Below, one piece after another: positions 26,848 through 35,368 of a stretch of 64,000 nucleotides of DNA. The notes under the pieces were generated by a model. It had not been told where the DNA came from. It saw nothing but the letters and a program-made list of their open reading frames with translations, and did no database searches. The DNA is from Arthrobacter sp. SLBN-83 (GTDB taxonomy: Bacteria; Actinomycetota; Actinomycetes; Actinomycetales; Micrococcaceae). The translations under genes and the position numbers were made by a program. Numbering within the stretch: the first letter of the stretch is position 1; each line of letters opens with the position of its first letter. Location of the stretch: the NCBI RefSeq assembly GCF_006715285.1, contig NZ_VFMX01000001.1, positions 3,224,001-3,288,000 of the forward strand. The letters are read 5' to 3'.

Positions 26848-27303
26848 ATGCAGGCCTCGCAGCCAGAACCGTTGGCGCTCGACGAGCCGCTGATACTCCC
26901 GTTTGCGCCGGAAGCCGTCGCCTGCGGCTTCCCCAGCCCTGCAGAGGGATATTGGTCGGGGGACCTCGATCTTGTCCAGCACCTGGTCCGGGACCCAACC
27001 TGCACATTCGTCTGGCGTGCAGCCGGCCATTCCATGACCGGAGCCGGAATCAATGACGGCGACCTGCTGCTCGTGGACCGGGGGATCGATCCCGTTCCGG
27101 GCAAGATTGTGATCGCCGTCGTTGACGGCGAATACACCGTCAAGCGGCTGGACGTCATCCAAGGACGTACCGTTCTCGTGGCAGAGAACCTCGACTATGC
27201 GGACATCGTTCTCCACGAACACACGGAGATGTCAGTCTGGGGCGTGGTCACATGGATTCTGTCTCCTGCGAAAATCAAACGTGGTGTCAGACCCCGCCTA
27301 TAG
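26848..27303 (+). CDS. umuD: UmuD-like S24 autoprotease, polymerase V subunit
   Basis: The product is 151 residues from an ATG behind AAAAGGAAG. The cleavage site is plain: VACGFPSPAEGYW has the Cys-Gly bond cut in UmuD. The S24 active site shows AGHSMTGAGINDGDLLLVDR (Ser nucleophile) and VVDGEYTVKRL (Lys). RecA-stimulated self-cleavage should give the form that partners UmuC in translesion synthesis. It lies 9 nt before umuC under a perfect LexA box, so SOS induction is expected. Plasmid umuDC operons commonly raise mutagenesis and UV tolerance. Confidence 0.93.
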   Translation: MQASQPEPLALDEPLILPFAPEAVACGFPSPAEGYWSGDLDLVQHLVRDPTCTFVWRAAGHSMTGAGINDGDLLLVDRGIDPVPGKIVIAVVDGEYTVKRLDVIQGRTVLVAENLDYADIVLHEHTEMSVWGVVTWILSPAKIKRGVRPRL

Positions 27304-27312
27304 TCTCCAGCC

Positions 27313-28623
27313 GTGGCAATGACGACTCTGACCCCAGCACCCGATCAAATCGCTCTCGTAGACTGCGTCTCCTTTTACGCCAACGCGGAGCGTGTCTTCG
27401 ACCCCACGCTGCATGACCGGCCGACCCTTGTCCTCTCGAACAATGACGGCTGTGTGGTTGCCGCGTGCCCGCTGGTGAAGGAGCTCGATCCTGACATCAT
27501 GGGCAAGCCGTGGTTCAAGATCCGCGGCTGGTGCCAGGCCAAGGGCGTCGAAGCCAGGTCATCGAACTATGAGCTCTATGGCTCGCTGAGTGCACGGGTT
27601 GCCACCATTCTGGGCCGCTTCAGTGCGTGGCAGGAAGTGTATTCGATCGACGAAAGCTGGCTGAAGCTGCGGGGGGCTCCTGAAGAACTCGAATCACGGG
27701 GACAGGAGATCCGACGGACTGTCCTCCAGCTGACCGGAATTCCTGTCCGCGTCGCGATCGGTCCCACGAAGACCCTCGCCAAGGTAGCGGCTCTCGGCAT
27801 CAAGAAAAACCCCGCGTTCAATGGTGTTCTCGATCTCCGGCGGTTTTCGGAGGAGCAGCTTGACCGGATCCTTGACTCCCTCCATGTGACTGACCTCTGG
27901 GGCGTCGCCGGGCGTAACGGCAAGCGCCTGGCTGCGCTCGGCATCCACACGGCCAGAGAACTGCGCGACGCTGATGCCAAATGGCTCCGCAAACGGTTCT
28001 CCGTCGTCATGGAAAGAACCATCCTGGAGCTGCGCGGGCAAAAATGCATCGAGCTGGAGACCCAGCCGCCGGCTGCCAAGGACCAGCTGATCTATTCCAG
28101 GAGCTTCTCGCGCAAGCTTACGGACCCTGACGAGATGCATCAGGTTCTGTCGATCTACGCCCAGCGGGTCTCAGCACGTCTTCGGGCCCAGGGGTCCGTC
28201 GCCGGCGTGCTCTCGGTGTGGGCTTCGACCGGCTGGGCCGACGAAGGAACCGTCCCGCATTCAGCCCACCGGGCTGTTCCGCTGGCCATGCCGACCGATG
28301 ACCCGATCGCGCTTACGAAAGCTGCCAGTGTGATCCTGCCTGATCTGTTTCCGACCGCCGGTATCCGCTACGCCCGTGCAGGAGTTGTACTCACGGGACT
28401 GCGCGCGGGTGACGGCGTTCAGTTCCTACCTGTGTTCCAATCCGAATTCGAAGATCGGGGAGTAGGGAAGGTACTTGACGAAATCACGAGAAAGCTCGGC
28501 GCGCAGGCAGTGGGTGTGGGCCTGGGTGGCATGAAGACCCCGCCGGCGTGGGAGATGAAGCGCGCCATGCTCTCGAAGCGCTGCACGACCCACTGGGACG
28601 AGCTGCCGGTCGCTGTGGCATAG
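27313..28623 (+). CDS. umuC: UmuC-like Y-family DNA polymerase
   Basis: The product is 436 residues from a GTG start. Catalytic acidic residues are in IALVDCVSFYANAE and YSIDESWLKL. VLSNNDGCVVAACP, the helix-hairpin-helix region RILDSLHVTDLWGVAGRNGKRLAALG and the little-finger domain in the C-terminal third are all in order. The usual C-terminal DUF4113 region seems shortened (EMKRAMLSKRCTTHWDELPV). Co-transcribed with umuD and LexA-controlled; performs error-prone bypass of lesions. Confidence 0.93.
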   Translation: MAMTTLTPAPDQIALVDCVSFYANAERVFDPTLHDRPTLVLSNNDGCVVAACPLVKELDPDIMGKPWFKIRGWCQAKGVEARSSNYELYGSLSARVATILGRFSAWQEVYSIDESWLKLRGAPEELESRGQEIRRTVLQLTGIPVRVAIGPTKTLAKVAALGIKKNPAFNGVLDLRRFSEEQLDRILDSLHVTDLWGVAGRNGKRLAALGIHTARELRDADAKWLRKRFSVVMERTILELRGQKCIELETQPPAAKDQLIYSRSFSRKLTDPDEMHQVLSIYAQRVSARLRAQGSVAGVLSVWASTGWADEGTVPHSAHRAVPLAMPTDDPIALTKAASVILPDLFPTAGIRYARAGVVLTGLRAGDGVQFLPVFQSEFEDRGVGKVLDEITRKLGAQAVGVGLGGMKTPPAWEMKRAMLSKRCTTHWDELPVAVA

Positions 28624-28693
28624 CGGGGTAAGGGAAGCGCAGGACCTCAACAGCACCCGCGCCGGCAGCAAACTCGAGCAGCGACCTGCCACA

Positions 28694-28984
28694 TTAAAGC
28701 GCGGCTTCGAGTTCCTCCGAGGAATACCCGAACATGTAATCCTCATCCTTACCGTGTGAGGCCCAGATCTGAGCTGCATCGTAAACACTCAGCGCCTCGC
28801 TGTCGTCATCGTCATCGTCATCGTCATCTAGACCGTAGCGACACTCAAGGCAGTACATCTCGGAGTAAACAAACTTTTTCACCAGGGGCGTCCCACAGTT
28901 GGGGCACGGGGGCGTTTCACCCTCGTAGACATCGATCTCGTCCCAGCTTTTTTCCTTCTTCGCAAGGAAATCAAAGATACCCAA
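28694..28984 (-). CDS. small zinc-ribbon protein with Asp tract
   Basis: A TTG start gives MGIFDFLAKKEKSWDEID, a common opening for small zinc-ribbon proteins (96 residues). CPNC and CLEC (about 27-30 and 45-48) form a C4 ribbon. A run of nine Asp is coded by a GAT/GAC microsatellite that is prone to slippage. The end is acidic (SSEELEAAL). The function is unknown. The longer ORF from an upstream ATG adds an unlikely leader. Confidence 0.6.
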   Translation of the reverse strand: MGIFDFLAKKEKSWDEIDVYEGETPPCPNCGTPLVKKFVYSEMYCLECRYGLDDDDDDDDDSEALSVYDAAQIWASHGKDEDYMFGYSSEELEAAL

Positions 28985-29093
28985 AGGCCCTACCGTCCCA
29001 ATACGTCCCGCCGAAGCCGTTTCTGATATGACATAAACCGCTGACGACAAGCACAACCGCAATTTTCGACACGGTCAGTATCGCATGCGCCTG

Positions 29094-29567
29094 TTAGGTA
29101 CTACCTCCACGCGAGTAAGGCGATACCTGGACGAACTTTGTTTCGGTGCCGCCGGGACCGTAGTGCTGCACGCGCTGGTGCCCGCTGACATTATGCTCGG
29201 TCGGAGACTTTCTGCTGGCCTCCTCGCCGATGCCCTCGAAAGCCGCCTCCGTGAACTCAGGGATTTTCTCCCAGACCGCCGCGCTGACCTGCTTGAATAC
29301 TTCGGGCGACTTCAGTGTCAACAACGTGACCGCGCCAGCAGCCGCAAGAGCGCCAACGGCGAGACCTGTCTTGAAAGCCGGATGCTCCTTGATCCGCTGC
29401 CAGCGGGTCGGGCCCTGGCTCATATCCTGCTCGCAGGCTCCGGCGGCCTCAGGGTTGGGCACTTCAATGGGCTCAGACTGGACTGACTTGTCCTTGGGCT
29501 GCTGAAGACGTGATGGATTGAGCGGCTGCGCCCGATCGAACGGGCCTTCTTGATCATGACCGGGCAC
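29094..29567 (-). CDS. single-pass membrane protein, unknown
   Basis: A GTG start gives 157 residues. One hydrophobic segment (KTGLAVGALAAAGAVTLLTL, about 66-86) is flanked by a Pro-rich N-terminal half and a charged C-terminal half (EKIPEFTEAAFEGIGEEASRK). The general build, disordered N-terminus, one transmembrane helix and amphipathic tail, resembles the small protein at 40210-40431. Function unknown. Confidence 0.55.
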   Translation of the reverse strand: MPGHDQEGPFDRAQPLNPSRLQQPKDKSVQSEPIEVPNPEAAGACEQDMSQGPTRWQRIKEHPAFKTGLAVGALAAAGAVTLLTLKSPEVFKQVSAAVWEKIPEFTEAAFEGIGEEASRKSPTEHNVSGHQRVQHYGPGGTETKFVQVSPYSRGGST

Positions 29568-29706
29568 TCAGGCAGTCTATCCTTTACCGGCAATCCCAGT
29601 CTCGCTCCGGTCTTAGGCAGGCTACTCACTGCGCATGCTGTTACTTGACAACTTTCTCTTCTCCAACGGACAGAGGACGGCCGGGCAGGGCTCTATGCTC
29701 AGAGCT

Positions 29707-29862
29707 ATGGAGGTTGAATTGACCATTGAAGATGCCCAGGGCGAAATGATGCGCGTCAGCGCGACGGGCCCCGACTATGGCACCACCCTGGCTGCTGCGA
29801 AGGCCAAAATCCCGGAAGGATCCCGGATGATCATCATTCGCGTTCCGGACCGTGAGGTGTAA
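29707..29862 (+). CDS. very small hypothetical protein
   Basis: The 51-residue product MEVELTIEDAQGEMMRV and on, ending IIIRVPDREV, has the alternating pattern of a small alpha/beta domain. The ribosome binding site is weak, and the frame is open another 24 codons upstream, so the start is uncertain. Confidence 0.45.
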   Translation: MEVELTIEDAQGEMMRVSATGPDYGTTLAAAKAKIPEGSRMIIIRVPDREV

Positions 29863-29992
29863 CCGTTTCAGTATGCTCCTCCGCCCGGATACCCTGCTGA
29901 ATTCCCAGCAAGGTCCTGGTCCGGCCTGAAGCAAGCAGTCCGGCATCAGGAAGCACCAGCCATACAACCAAGACAGCGCCCGTCAAGGTTGG

Positions 29993-30094
29993 TCATTGCC
30001 AGGTCTGGCCACACCAGCAACGGCCCTCTTTGTGTTCCTGGATGACCAAGACCCGTTCCTCGCCGAGCAGAATGATGTCTTCGTAGCTGAGCAT
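29993..30094 (-). CDS. possible 33-residue protein
   Basis: A short leftward ORF, MLSYEDIILLGEERVLVIQE and on, ends in CWCGQTW. GGAGG stands too close to the ATG (one base), which weakens the case. It is included because composition and the Cys pair look protein-like; it may be noise. Confidence 0.25.
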   Translation of the reverse strand: MLSYEDIILLGEERVLVIQEHKEGRCWCGQTWQ

Positions 30095-30265
30095 GCCTCC
30101 AGTGCAGCATCGGTTGCCGACTGCCGGTAGGGGAGTCCTGGCGTATGTGGAAAACCGCAGGGACGATCAAGCTCGTTCCGGTATGCCCAGCCGCCTCGAT
30201 CCGGTGCCCTTCAACCTCCGTCCGAACCGGGCCTATCATGAGGGAGGGGGACACCTATTGGCCGC

Positions 30266-30781
30266 TTGTCGGGACAGGTCATGGCACCACACAACGCGAA
30301 TAGGCGGGACAACCGCATCCCTGGAATTGCAACATTGCGCCCCGGGCACCGCATCAGGGAAATACGCCAGGACCTCCATGACCGACACCCTGCCCGGGCC
30401 CGCTACCAGGTCATTGCTGCTCATCATCCGTTAGCCGGCGGGGCACCCCTTGTGCCCCCGGCCTCGGATGAATATCAGATCCGTCTCTACGCGCGGTCCC
30501 GCAGCGGAGACGTAAGGGTGCGACTCGCCGCGGTTAGGGAGGCCATAGCAACCTCGCCATATGTCTGGGAGGACCTTACCGACGATGGTGTGCGGGAATG
30601 GGTTGAGCCTTCGATTGAAGACGATGTGCTGTTGGCGGCTGCACTGGTGTCTCTGGGAACTTTGAGCGCCGAGGAACGCCCTTATTTGGGCAAGTTCGTG
30701 GTCGAGGAGATCTACGAGATTCTGACAAGTGCAGAAGCGGCTTACTGGCACCGGGCCGTATCAGGCCGCCGCCGGCACTGA
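30266..30781 (+). CDS. hypothetical protein
   Basis: The frame gives up to 171 residues; only the second half (EYQIRLYARSRSGDVRVRLAAVREAI to the end) looks like folded protein, with helices LLAAALVSLGTLSAEERPYL and FVVEEIYEILTSAEAAYWHRAV. The Arg/His-rich first 60 residues may be untranslated, so the true start is probably further in. No family recognised. Confidence 0.45.
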   Translation: MSGQVMAPHNANRRDNRIPGIATLRPGHRIREIRQDLHDRHPARARYQVIAAHHPLAGGAPLVPPASDEYQIRLYARSRSGDVRVRLAAVREAIATSPYVWEDLTDDGVREWVEPSIEDDVLLAAALVSLGTLSAEERPYLGKFVVEEIYEILTSAEAAYWHRAVSGRRRH

Positions 30782-30887
30782 CCGAATCAGCCTGGTTCCG
30801 AGATCCTAAGCTCTCAGAGCGGACCAAACGTCGTTCTTGAACCTATGAAGCATGGGCCTCTCGGCTGAACTCTGCAAGAATCACGGC

Positions 30888-31325
30888 ATGGTCGACCGCA
30901 CTGCGTCCGATGAGCACTACGTGCTTGACCTGTGCGATGGCGTCCTCGGCATGAGCAGCTGTCGCCAAGCGACGTTCGATTGGCTCCGCGGCGACCCGTC
31001 CCCTTTGCGACCCCTCGGCACCAAGCTACCCGTGGACGGCTTTTGGTCCGATCTCAAGCTCGTCGTCGAGTTCCAGGAGGAGCAGCATTCGAAGCCGTCG
31101 CCGTTCTTCGATCGGCGGCAGACCGTCTCTGGTGTCGGTCGCGGCGAGCAACGTCGCCTCTACGACGAACGCAAGCGCCTTCTTATCCCCGAACATGGAT
31201 TGAAGCTCGTTGTGATCGAGAAGTCCGCGTTCATCGTCAAGTCGAAGCGGATCCGGCGCGACCCGACGAGGGACATTGCCGTGGTGCGCGCGCACCTCGG
31301 CAATGCGCAGCCAAAACGGCTCTAG
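30888..31325 (+). CDS. putative nuclease-fold protein (PD-(D/E)XK-like)
   Basis: The product is about 145 residues, MVDRTASDEHYVLDLCDGVLG and on; an ATG 36 nt upstream is also possible. The core GTKLPVDGFWSDLKLVVEFQEEQH has an Asp, then Glu-x-Gln in place of E-x-K. It is followed by FFDRRQTVSGVGRGEQRRLYDERKR and LKLVVIEKSAF. This arrangement recurs in uncharacterised bacterial proteins with a restriction-endonuclease-like fold. DNA cleavage is inference. Stand-alone gene before a strong terminator. Confidence 0.55.
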   Translation: MVDRTASDEHYVLDLCDGVLGMSSCRQATFDWLRGDPSPLRPLGTKLPVDGFWSDLKLVVEFQEEQHSKPSPFFDRRQTVSGVGRGEQRRLYDERKRLLIPEHGLKLVVIEKSAFIVKSKRIRRDPTRDIAVVRAHLGNAQPKRL

Positions 31326-31419
31326 TGCCGACGTCGCCATCGAAGTGCTGTGACGCGGACTCCGCTCTGGAATGCTGCCATCTGGGGCTTGCTATGACTT
31401 CGGCAGCCTTGTGAACAGG

Positions 31420-31459
31420 AAAAGAAGAACCGGTGCGAGTATGCACCGGTTCTTCTTTT
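31420..31459. terminator. strong bidirectional terminator
   Basis: AAAAGAAGAACCGGTGC and its exact complement GCACCGGTTCTTCTTTT form a 17-bp stem with loop GAGTAT; T-runs end both strands, between convergent genes. Confidence 0.85.
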
Positions 31460-31511
31460 TGATCGGTAGAAGCCAATCAACGGCAGGACGAAAACCCGCG
31501 ATGGATGAGCC

Positions 31512-32354
31512 TCAGACCTTTGCGCTGGCCGTGCAGTCCACGAGTGCCGAGGTGAAGTCCTTCGACTTCCAGATCTTCTTGTCCTCGTCCTTCGGCAGGA
31601 AGTCCGAGATCGATCCGGTCCCTATTGGTGCGCCGCCGGCGAGGAAGCGCAGCGTCTCCTGCGAGAACCCTGCCTGGAAGACGACGCCCGCCAGGCAAGC
31701 GCCCGAGGCTGCGTAGGTCTTCTTCTGATCCTCGTTCAGCGCATAGGAGGAGAACGTCGAAACGAGCCCCGCGGTCAGCTGTGAGGAGGAGTTGATGCTC
31801 GCGCCCTGCGGCACCGGGAACTTCGGCGTAAGATCCGGCTGCCGGGCCTGGGGGAGCTCCTGTCCCTGCTTCGGCGGCACGTAGACCTGATCCTTGCCGT
31901 CCTTGCCGTCCTTGCTGGTCGTGGCAAACGGGGCCGGGGTCGGCGGGATCACCGCGTCGACGCAAGCGTCGAACTTGTCGCGCAGCTCGGGGGAGAGCAT
32001 GATCGAAGCGTCCATCGCGCTGACCTCGCGCAGGCCATTTGCCACCGCGGCGATGTCGTCGCTGCCCTTGCCCACGATGTAAGCCTGCGCGGCGTCCGAG
32101 AGCTTCTTGTCCTCTACGGCGCGGACCAGGCACGCGCCGCCGTCGGCGCTCTTGGCCCCGGTGCCCTGGAACACGAGCCGGTCCAGCGCCTTGCCGAGGT
32201 TCTCGCTGGTCACCTTCGCCGCGCTGGTGCTCGGGCTCGGCGATGGCTGCGCCGTCTCTGAACCGGCGGAGCATCCGGCGAGCAGGCTGCCCAGCACCGC
32301 CAGTGCGGCGGCGGACAATGCCGCCTTCCTCGTCATCGGGGTCTTCATCGCCAT
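31512..32354 (-). CDS. secreted lipoprotein, unknown function
   Basis: AGGAGAGG precedes the ATG of MAMKTPMTRKAAL; the product is 280 residues. Signal peptide with lipobox LAGC (Cys about residue 29), then a Pro/Ser/Thr-rich linker. The mature part has a repeated layout: GACLVRAVEDKKLS with CVDAV, and SGACLAGVVFQAGFS with DCTAS, suggesting two related disulphide-linked helical halves. No family recognised. The promoter region has CCGATAG...CTATCGG around 32415-32455. Confidence 0.65.
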   Translation of the reverse strand: MAMKTPMTRKAALSAAALAVLGSLLAGCSAGSETAQPSPSPSTSAAKVTSENLGKALDRLVFQGTGAKSADGGACLVRAVEDKKLSDAAQAYIVGKGSDDIAAVANGLREVSAMDASIMLSPELRDKFDACVDAVIPPTPAPFATTSKDGKDGKDQVYVPPKQGQELPQARQPDLTPKFPVPQGASINSSSQLTAGLVSTFSSYALNEDQKKTYAASGACLAGVVFQAGFSQETLRFLAGGAPIGTGSISDFLPKDEDKKIWKSKDFTSALVDCTASAKV

Positions 32355-32554
32355 GGCCTCTCCTGTCGGGTCGATGTCTGCGCCGGATGGCACAGAGCCC
32401 GCATCCGACTGGTCTTCCAGTACATCTTATCCGATAGGTCAATCGAATGGTCTATCGGTTGATGCGCGAAGAGCGACACAAAAGACGGCTGACAGAAGGT
32501 CTGCGCCAGGCCCTGGCGATGCCTGGTATCGCCAGGGGGCAGCTGGGCTGGGAG

Positions 32555-32573
32555 GGATCAACGGAGTTGATCC
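32555..32573 (+). promoter_or_regulatory. triloop hairpin H1
   Basis: Arms GGATCAAC / GTTGATCC with loop GGA, 105 nt before the HNH-repeat gene; no TA step between it and the start codon. Confidence 0.7.
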
Positions 32574-32678
32574 GGACGGGTGCTCGACGCGTCCCGAGCG
32601 CGTCACCCGGTCCCTGGGTGGGCCGGGTCGGGACGGCTTGCTGCGCCCGGACGACGCCGAGCGAGAGAGGGACTGCCA

Positions 32679-33329
32679 ATGACCCGGACGACTGTGCCGA
32701 CGGACCTGATGCCGCGCTGCCAGATCGCAGACCCGCAGGTGCAGGAGCACCTGCCGTGCCAGCACCACGAGAGCGGCGGCGTGCAGTGCGAGAACCCCGA
32801 TCCACACACGGACGATCACTGGATCTCGGAGCACACAATTTCCCACGCGCTGGCCGGAAACGGCTACGCCTGCACGGCGTTCGACCCCGCAGAGCCGGCC
32901 CGAGCCTTCCAAGGGCCTGTCCAGACCTACACCGAACAGCAGATGGTCGACGCGCTCCTGCGCTGCGCCGCGGATCAGGACAGCCTCCCGCGCAACGACT
33001 ACATCCGCCGCAGACACGACGACGAACCATCCGCGCCGCTGCTGGAGCGCCGGTTCGGCTCCTGGAATGCAGCCCTGGAGAGAGCGGGCCTGAACACCAC
33101 CGAGCAGCCGCTGCACTTCCAGGGCGCGACCACGAAGTGGACCGAGGAGATGATCCTCGACGCCCTGCGCGAGTGCTGGATCAAGACCGGCTCCATCGCC
33201 GTGCTCGCCTACGAGGCCTGGCGCACCGGCGGCACCGACGGCATTTGCCGGACCCATGTCCCGCCGGCGGCCACCATCCGGTTCCGGATGGGCAGCTGGT
33301 CGCGGGCCACGCAGCTCGCCGTGGGATGA
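32679..33329 (+). CDS. HNH-repeat (homing-endonuclease-associated repeat) protein
   Basis: An ATG gives 216 residues; the in-frame ATG 99 nt upstream sits too close to hairpin H1. The C-terminal 130 residues contain the repeat type found beside homing endonucleases: YTEQQMVDALLRCAADQDSLPRNDYI, RRFGSWNAALERAGL, then WTEEMILDALRECWIKTGSIAVLAYEAW and IRFRMGSWSRATQLA. Each is a DNA-binding module. The N-terminus has CxxH/C residues (CQHHESGGVQC). No HNH catalytic domain is visible, so it is more likely a DNA-binding protein. First gene of the hairpin-associated block. Confidence 0.65.
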   Translation: MTRTTVPTDLMPRCQIADPQVQEHLPCQHHESGGVQCENPDPHTDDHWISEHTISHALAGNGYACTAFDPAEPARAFQGPVQTYTEQQMVDALLRCAADQDSLPRNDYIRRRHDDEPSAPLLERRFGSWNAALERAGLNTTEQPLHFQGATTKWTEEMILDALRECWIKTGSIAVLAYEAWRTGGTDGICRTHVPPAATIRFRMGSWSRATQLAVG

Positions 33330-33402
33330 GCCGGCGGCTCTGACGCGGGTGGCTGCCATCCCGCTCATCCCACTGACCGCACACAGACCGAAGGACTCCA
33401 TC

Positions 33403-33714
33403 ATGACGATCGCCCGCCCCCTCCATGACGTCATCGACGACGCACGGCCGTCGGACGCCATCGCACAGCAGATCCAACTGCAGGCCGCCGCTGCGCTCCT
33501 GCCCGAACAGGAGTGGTGCGGCGGCTGCACCCCCGGGGACGATCCGGTGCCCGATGTCGAGGGCGGCATCCCTGGCATGCCGCAGGACGTCGTCCTGCGT
33601 ACGACGGAGCCGCTGCCGCTGCCCGCGGCCTGGAAGGCCGCCTGGGGCCCGGCCCCGCTCTACGACATCGCGTACCTCGCCTGTGGGCACACCGTTGCCC
33701 GCCGGGCCTCCTGA
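33403..33714 (+). CDS. hypothetical protein
   Basis: AAGGA at good spacing precedes an ATG giving 103 residues. There is a WCGGCTPGDDPVPD Cys pair and an LACGHTVAR ending; with His this could be a zinc site. No family recognised. It follows the HNH-repeat gene by 73 nt. Confidence 0.6.
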   Translation: MTIARPLHDVIDDARPSDAIAQQIQLQAAAALLPEQEWCGGCTPGDDPVPDVEGGIPGMPQDVVLRTTEPLPLPAAWKAAWGPAPLYDIAYLACGHTVARRAS

Positions 33715-33735
33715 CCCGGGGCAGGGATGCAGCGA

Positions 33736-33750
33736 CGCAGCGCAGCTGCG
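33736..33750 (+). promoter_or_regulatory. triloop hairpin H2
   Basis: Arms CGCAGC / GCTGCG with loop GCA; the whole spacer from the preceding stop to the next ATG has no TA step. Confidence 0.55.
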
Positions 33751-33800
33751 CCGGGGGACTCATCGACTGAACCACCGACCAGCGAAGGAGCGTCCCGCTC

Positions 33801-34091
33801 ATGCCCATGACACCACTACAGAGCTGGGCCCTCATCGTGCTGCTCGCCGTCTTTGTGCTCGGGCTCATCTGGCTCTACGCCGAGGCCGAGGCTGCGCTCC
33901 GGCGCAGACATACAGACAAGGCGGCAGCACAGCAGCCGCAGGCCGAGGAGGCAGACAGCTCGCTCGTTCCCATTCCTGTACCCACCGCCCGCCCGACCCT
34001 TCGTCTCATCCAGGGGCAGGGCCACCAGGGCTCCGCGAGGTCCCGTCGCGGTCCCGCCGAGGTCTACGACTGGGCCCGCCGGGGAATCTAA
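33801..34091 (+). CDS. small membrane-anchored protein
   Basis: GAAGGAG precedes the ATG; 96 residues. One N-terminal transmembrane helix (SWALIVLLAVFVLGLIWLYA, about 8-27) is followed by a charged, Gln/Pro-rich cytoplasmic tail. Similar in build to the proteins at 34873 and 41742. Function unknown. Confidence 0.65.
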   Translation: MPMTPLQSWALIVLLAVFVLGLIWLYAEAEAALRRRHTDKAAAQQPQAEEADSSLVPIPVPTARPTLRLIQGQGHQGSARSRRGPAEVYDWARRGI

Positions 34092-34293
34092 AGAGACCCC
34101 TTCCGGCCCCCCTGGCCTCCTGCGGGGCTGGGTCAAGACTTCATGCGGCCCACTGCCGCACCACGAACAGCCCCGGGCCGTCGCGAGAAGCGCCGGACAC
34201 ACCGTTCCTGCCGCAGCCCGGCAACGAAGCCACGGCGGCCCGGGGTCAACAACCATTCACCTGCCTGTGCAGGCATCGAAAGCGAGAAGAACC
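34092..34293 (+). other. spacer without a gene
   Basis: A 200-nt gap. A small hairpin (TGCCTG TG CAGGCA) lies 20-35 nt before the next gene. No TA-type promoter or clear terminator. Confidence 0.3.
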
Positions 34294-34614
34294 ATGGACC
34301 AGACCATCGCACCGCCCGTCATCAAGCACAGCGTCGCCGTCGACTTCGGCGTCATCGAGCTCACGGGCACCCTGCAGCACGCCGACGCCCAGCGCAGCCT
34401 CGTACTCCTGACCGACGAGGCCCCCGAGCGCATCTCGGTGAACCTCGAGGCATATGGCCTCGTAGCCGGCCCGGGGCGAGTGTTCATCAAGGACTGGTCG
34501 GAACACGCTGGCCTGGCCGAGCGCCTGCAGGAGGCGGGGCTCGTGCGCATCATGCGCTCCGTGACCGTCGGTCCGTTCGCCTCCACCGCCCACGAGGTCG
34601 AGGTCACGCTCTGA
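34294..34614 (+). CDS. hypothetical beta-rich protein
   Basis: The product is 106 residues. Strands HSVAVDFGVIELTG, RISVNLEAYGL and HEVEVTL alternate with helix HAGLAERLQEAGLVRIM. Not recognised. Its stop codon TGA overlaps the next ATG (TGATG), so the two are translationally coupled. Confidence 0.6.
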   Translation: MDQTIAPPVIKHSVAVDFGVIELTGTLQHADAQRSLVLLTDEAPERISVNLEAYGLVAGPGRVFIKDWSEHAGLAERLQEAGLVRIMRSVTVGPFASTAHEVEVTL

Positions 34615-34853
34615 TGGCCGCGGACACCCATGCGCTGAGCGTCCTGAAGCTGAGCACCGGCCACCTCGAGAAGATCGAGCAGCTCCAGGGACGGATGCTC
34701 GCCCTCGGCGAGGAACAGCTGGAGGTCGAGCGCCGCCAGCTCGAGGCCCAGGACACGCAGAACGTCCTCGCCTGGCTGCAGCTGCAGCAGGCCCAGGGGC
34801 ATGCACCCGACCCGACGCTCGTGGACCTGGTCCGCCGGCGGCTGCGGATCTGA
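34614..34853 (+). CDS. small coiled-coil protein
   Basis: The product is 79 residues, almost entirely one heptad-rich helix (HLEKIEQLQGRMLALGEEQLEVERRQLEAQ). Coupled to the upstream gene through TGATG. Possibly a partner of the upstream protein. No family recognised. Confidence 0.6.
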   Translation: MAADTHALSVLKLSTGHLEKIEQLQGRMLALGEEQLEVERRQLEAQDTQNVLAWLQLQQAQGHAPDPTLVDLVRRRLRI

Positions 34854-34872
34854 AGCAGACAGGAGAAACGCC

Positions 34873-35136
34873 ATGGACAACATCATCGAGAGCACCGGAG
34901 TCCTCATCGCCACTCTTGCCTTCATGATCTGCCTCGCGTGGCTGGGCTGGTTGCTGTTCCGGAGACGGTTCCCGAACCGGGACGGGCAGATCGCGTACCT
35001 GGAGGAGGACTACCGGCGGGCCTGCGCGAGCGGAGACGTGGCCGCGGCCGATCAGATCGAGGCTGAACTCTGGGATCTGGGGGCAGCACCGGGCTGGCCT
35101 TGGGCCGGGCGTACCGGGTTCGATCAGCGCAGCTGA
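34873..35136 (+). CDS. small membrane protein
   Basis: The product is 87 residues with an AGGAG ribosome binding site. N-terminal transmembrane helix (GVLIATLAFMICLAWLGWLLF) followed by basic RRRF and an acidic helix (LEEDYRRACASGDVAAADQIEAELW). Its last codons lie within hairpin H3. Confidence 0.6.
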   Translation: MDNIIESTGVLIATLAFMICLAWLGWLLFRRRFPNRDGQIAYLEEDYRRACASGDVAAADQIEAELWDLGAAPGWPWAGRTGFDQRS

Positions 35137-35137
35137 T
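35123..35137 (+). promoter_or_regulatory. triloop hairpin H3
   Basis: Arms ATCAGC / GCTGAT with loop GCA; overlaps the stop codon of the preceding gene. First of four copies in 150 bp before ssb. Confidence 0.6.
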
Positions 35138-35164
35138 GCGGGACCCGTGATGCAAGGGCATCTG

Positions 35165-35183
35165 GGATCAACGCAGTTGATCC
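35165..35183 (+). promoter_or_regulatory. triloop hairpin H4
   Basis: Arms GGATCAAC / GTTGATCC with loop GCA, followed by GGAAGGAG. Confidence 0.7.
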
Positions 35184-35206
35184 GGAAGGAGCACTGAGGA
35201 GCGCTC

Positions 35207-35223
35207 GATCAGCACAGCTGATC
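35207..35223 (+). promoter_or_regulatory. triloop hairpin H5
   Basis: Arms GATCAGC / GCTGATC with loop ACA. Confidence 0.7.
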
Positions 35224-35251
35224 CGAGTCTTCATTCGAAAGATCATCGTCT

Positions 35252-35268
35252 GATCAGCACAGCTGATC
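35252..35268 (+). promoter_or_regulatory. triloop hairpin H6
   Basis: Identical hairpin to H5, 100 nt before the ssb start codon. Confidence 0.7.
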
Positions 35269-35368
35269 CGGATGGGGGTCTGAGAGACAACCGAACACTT
35301 CAACTCACCATCGCGCGCGGAGCAGGGACACTGCCCGCGCGTTTCGTGCACAACGAGGAGAAATACTC

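Noticed and set aside
35123..35268. CRISPR array
   Set aside because: The repeats are 15-19 bp hairpins with irregular 20-30 nt gaps of no spacer character and no cas genes.
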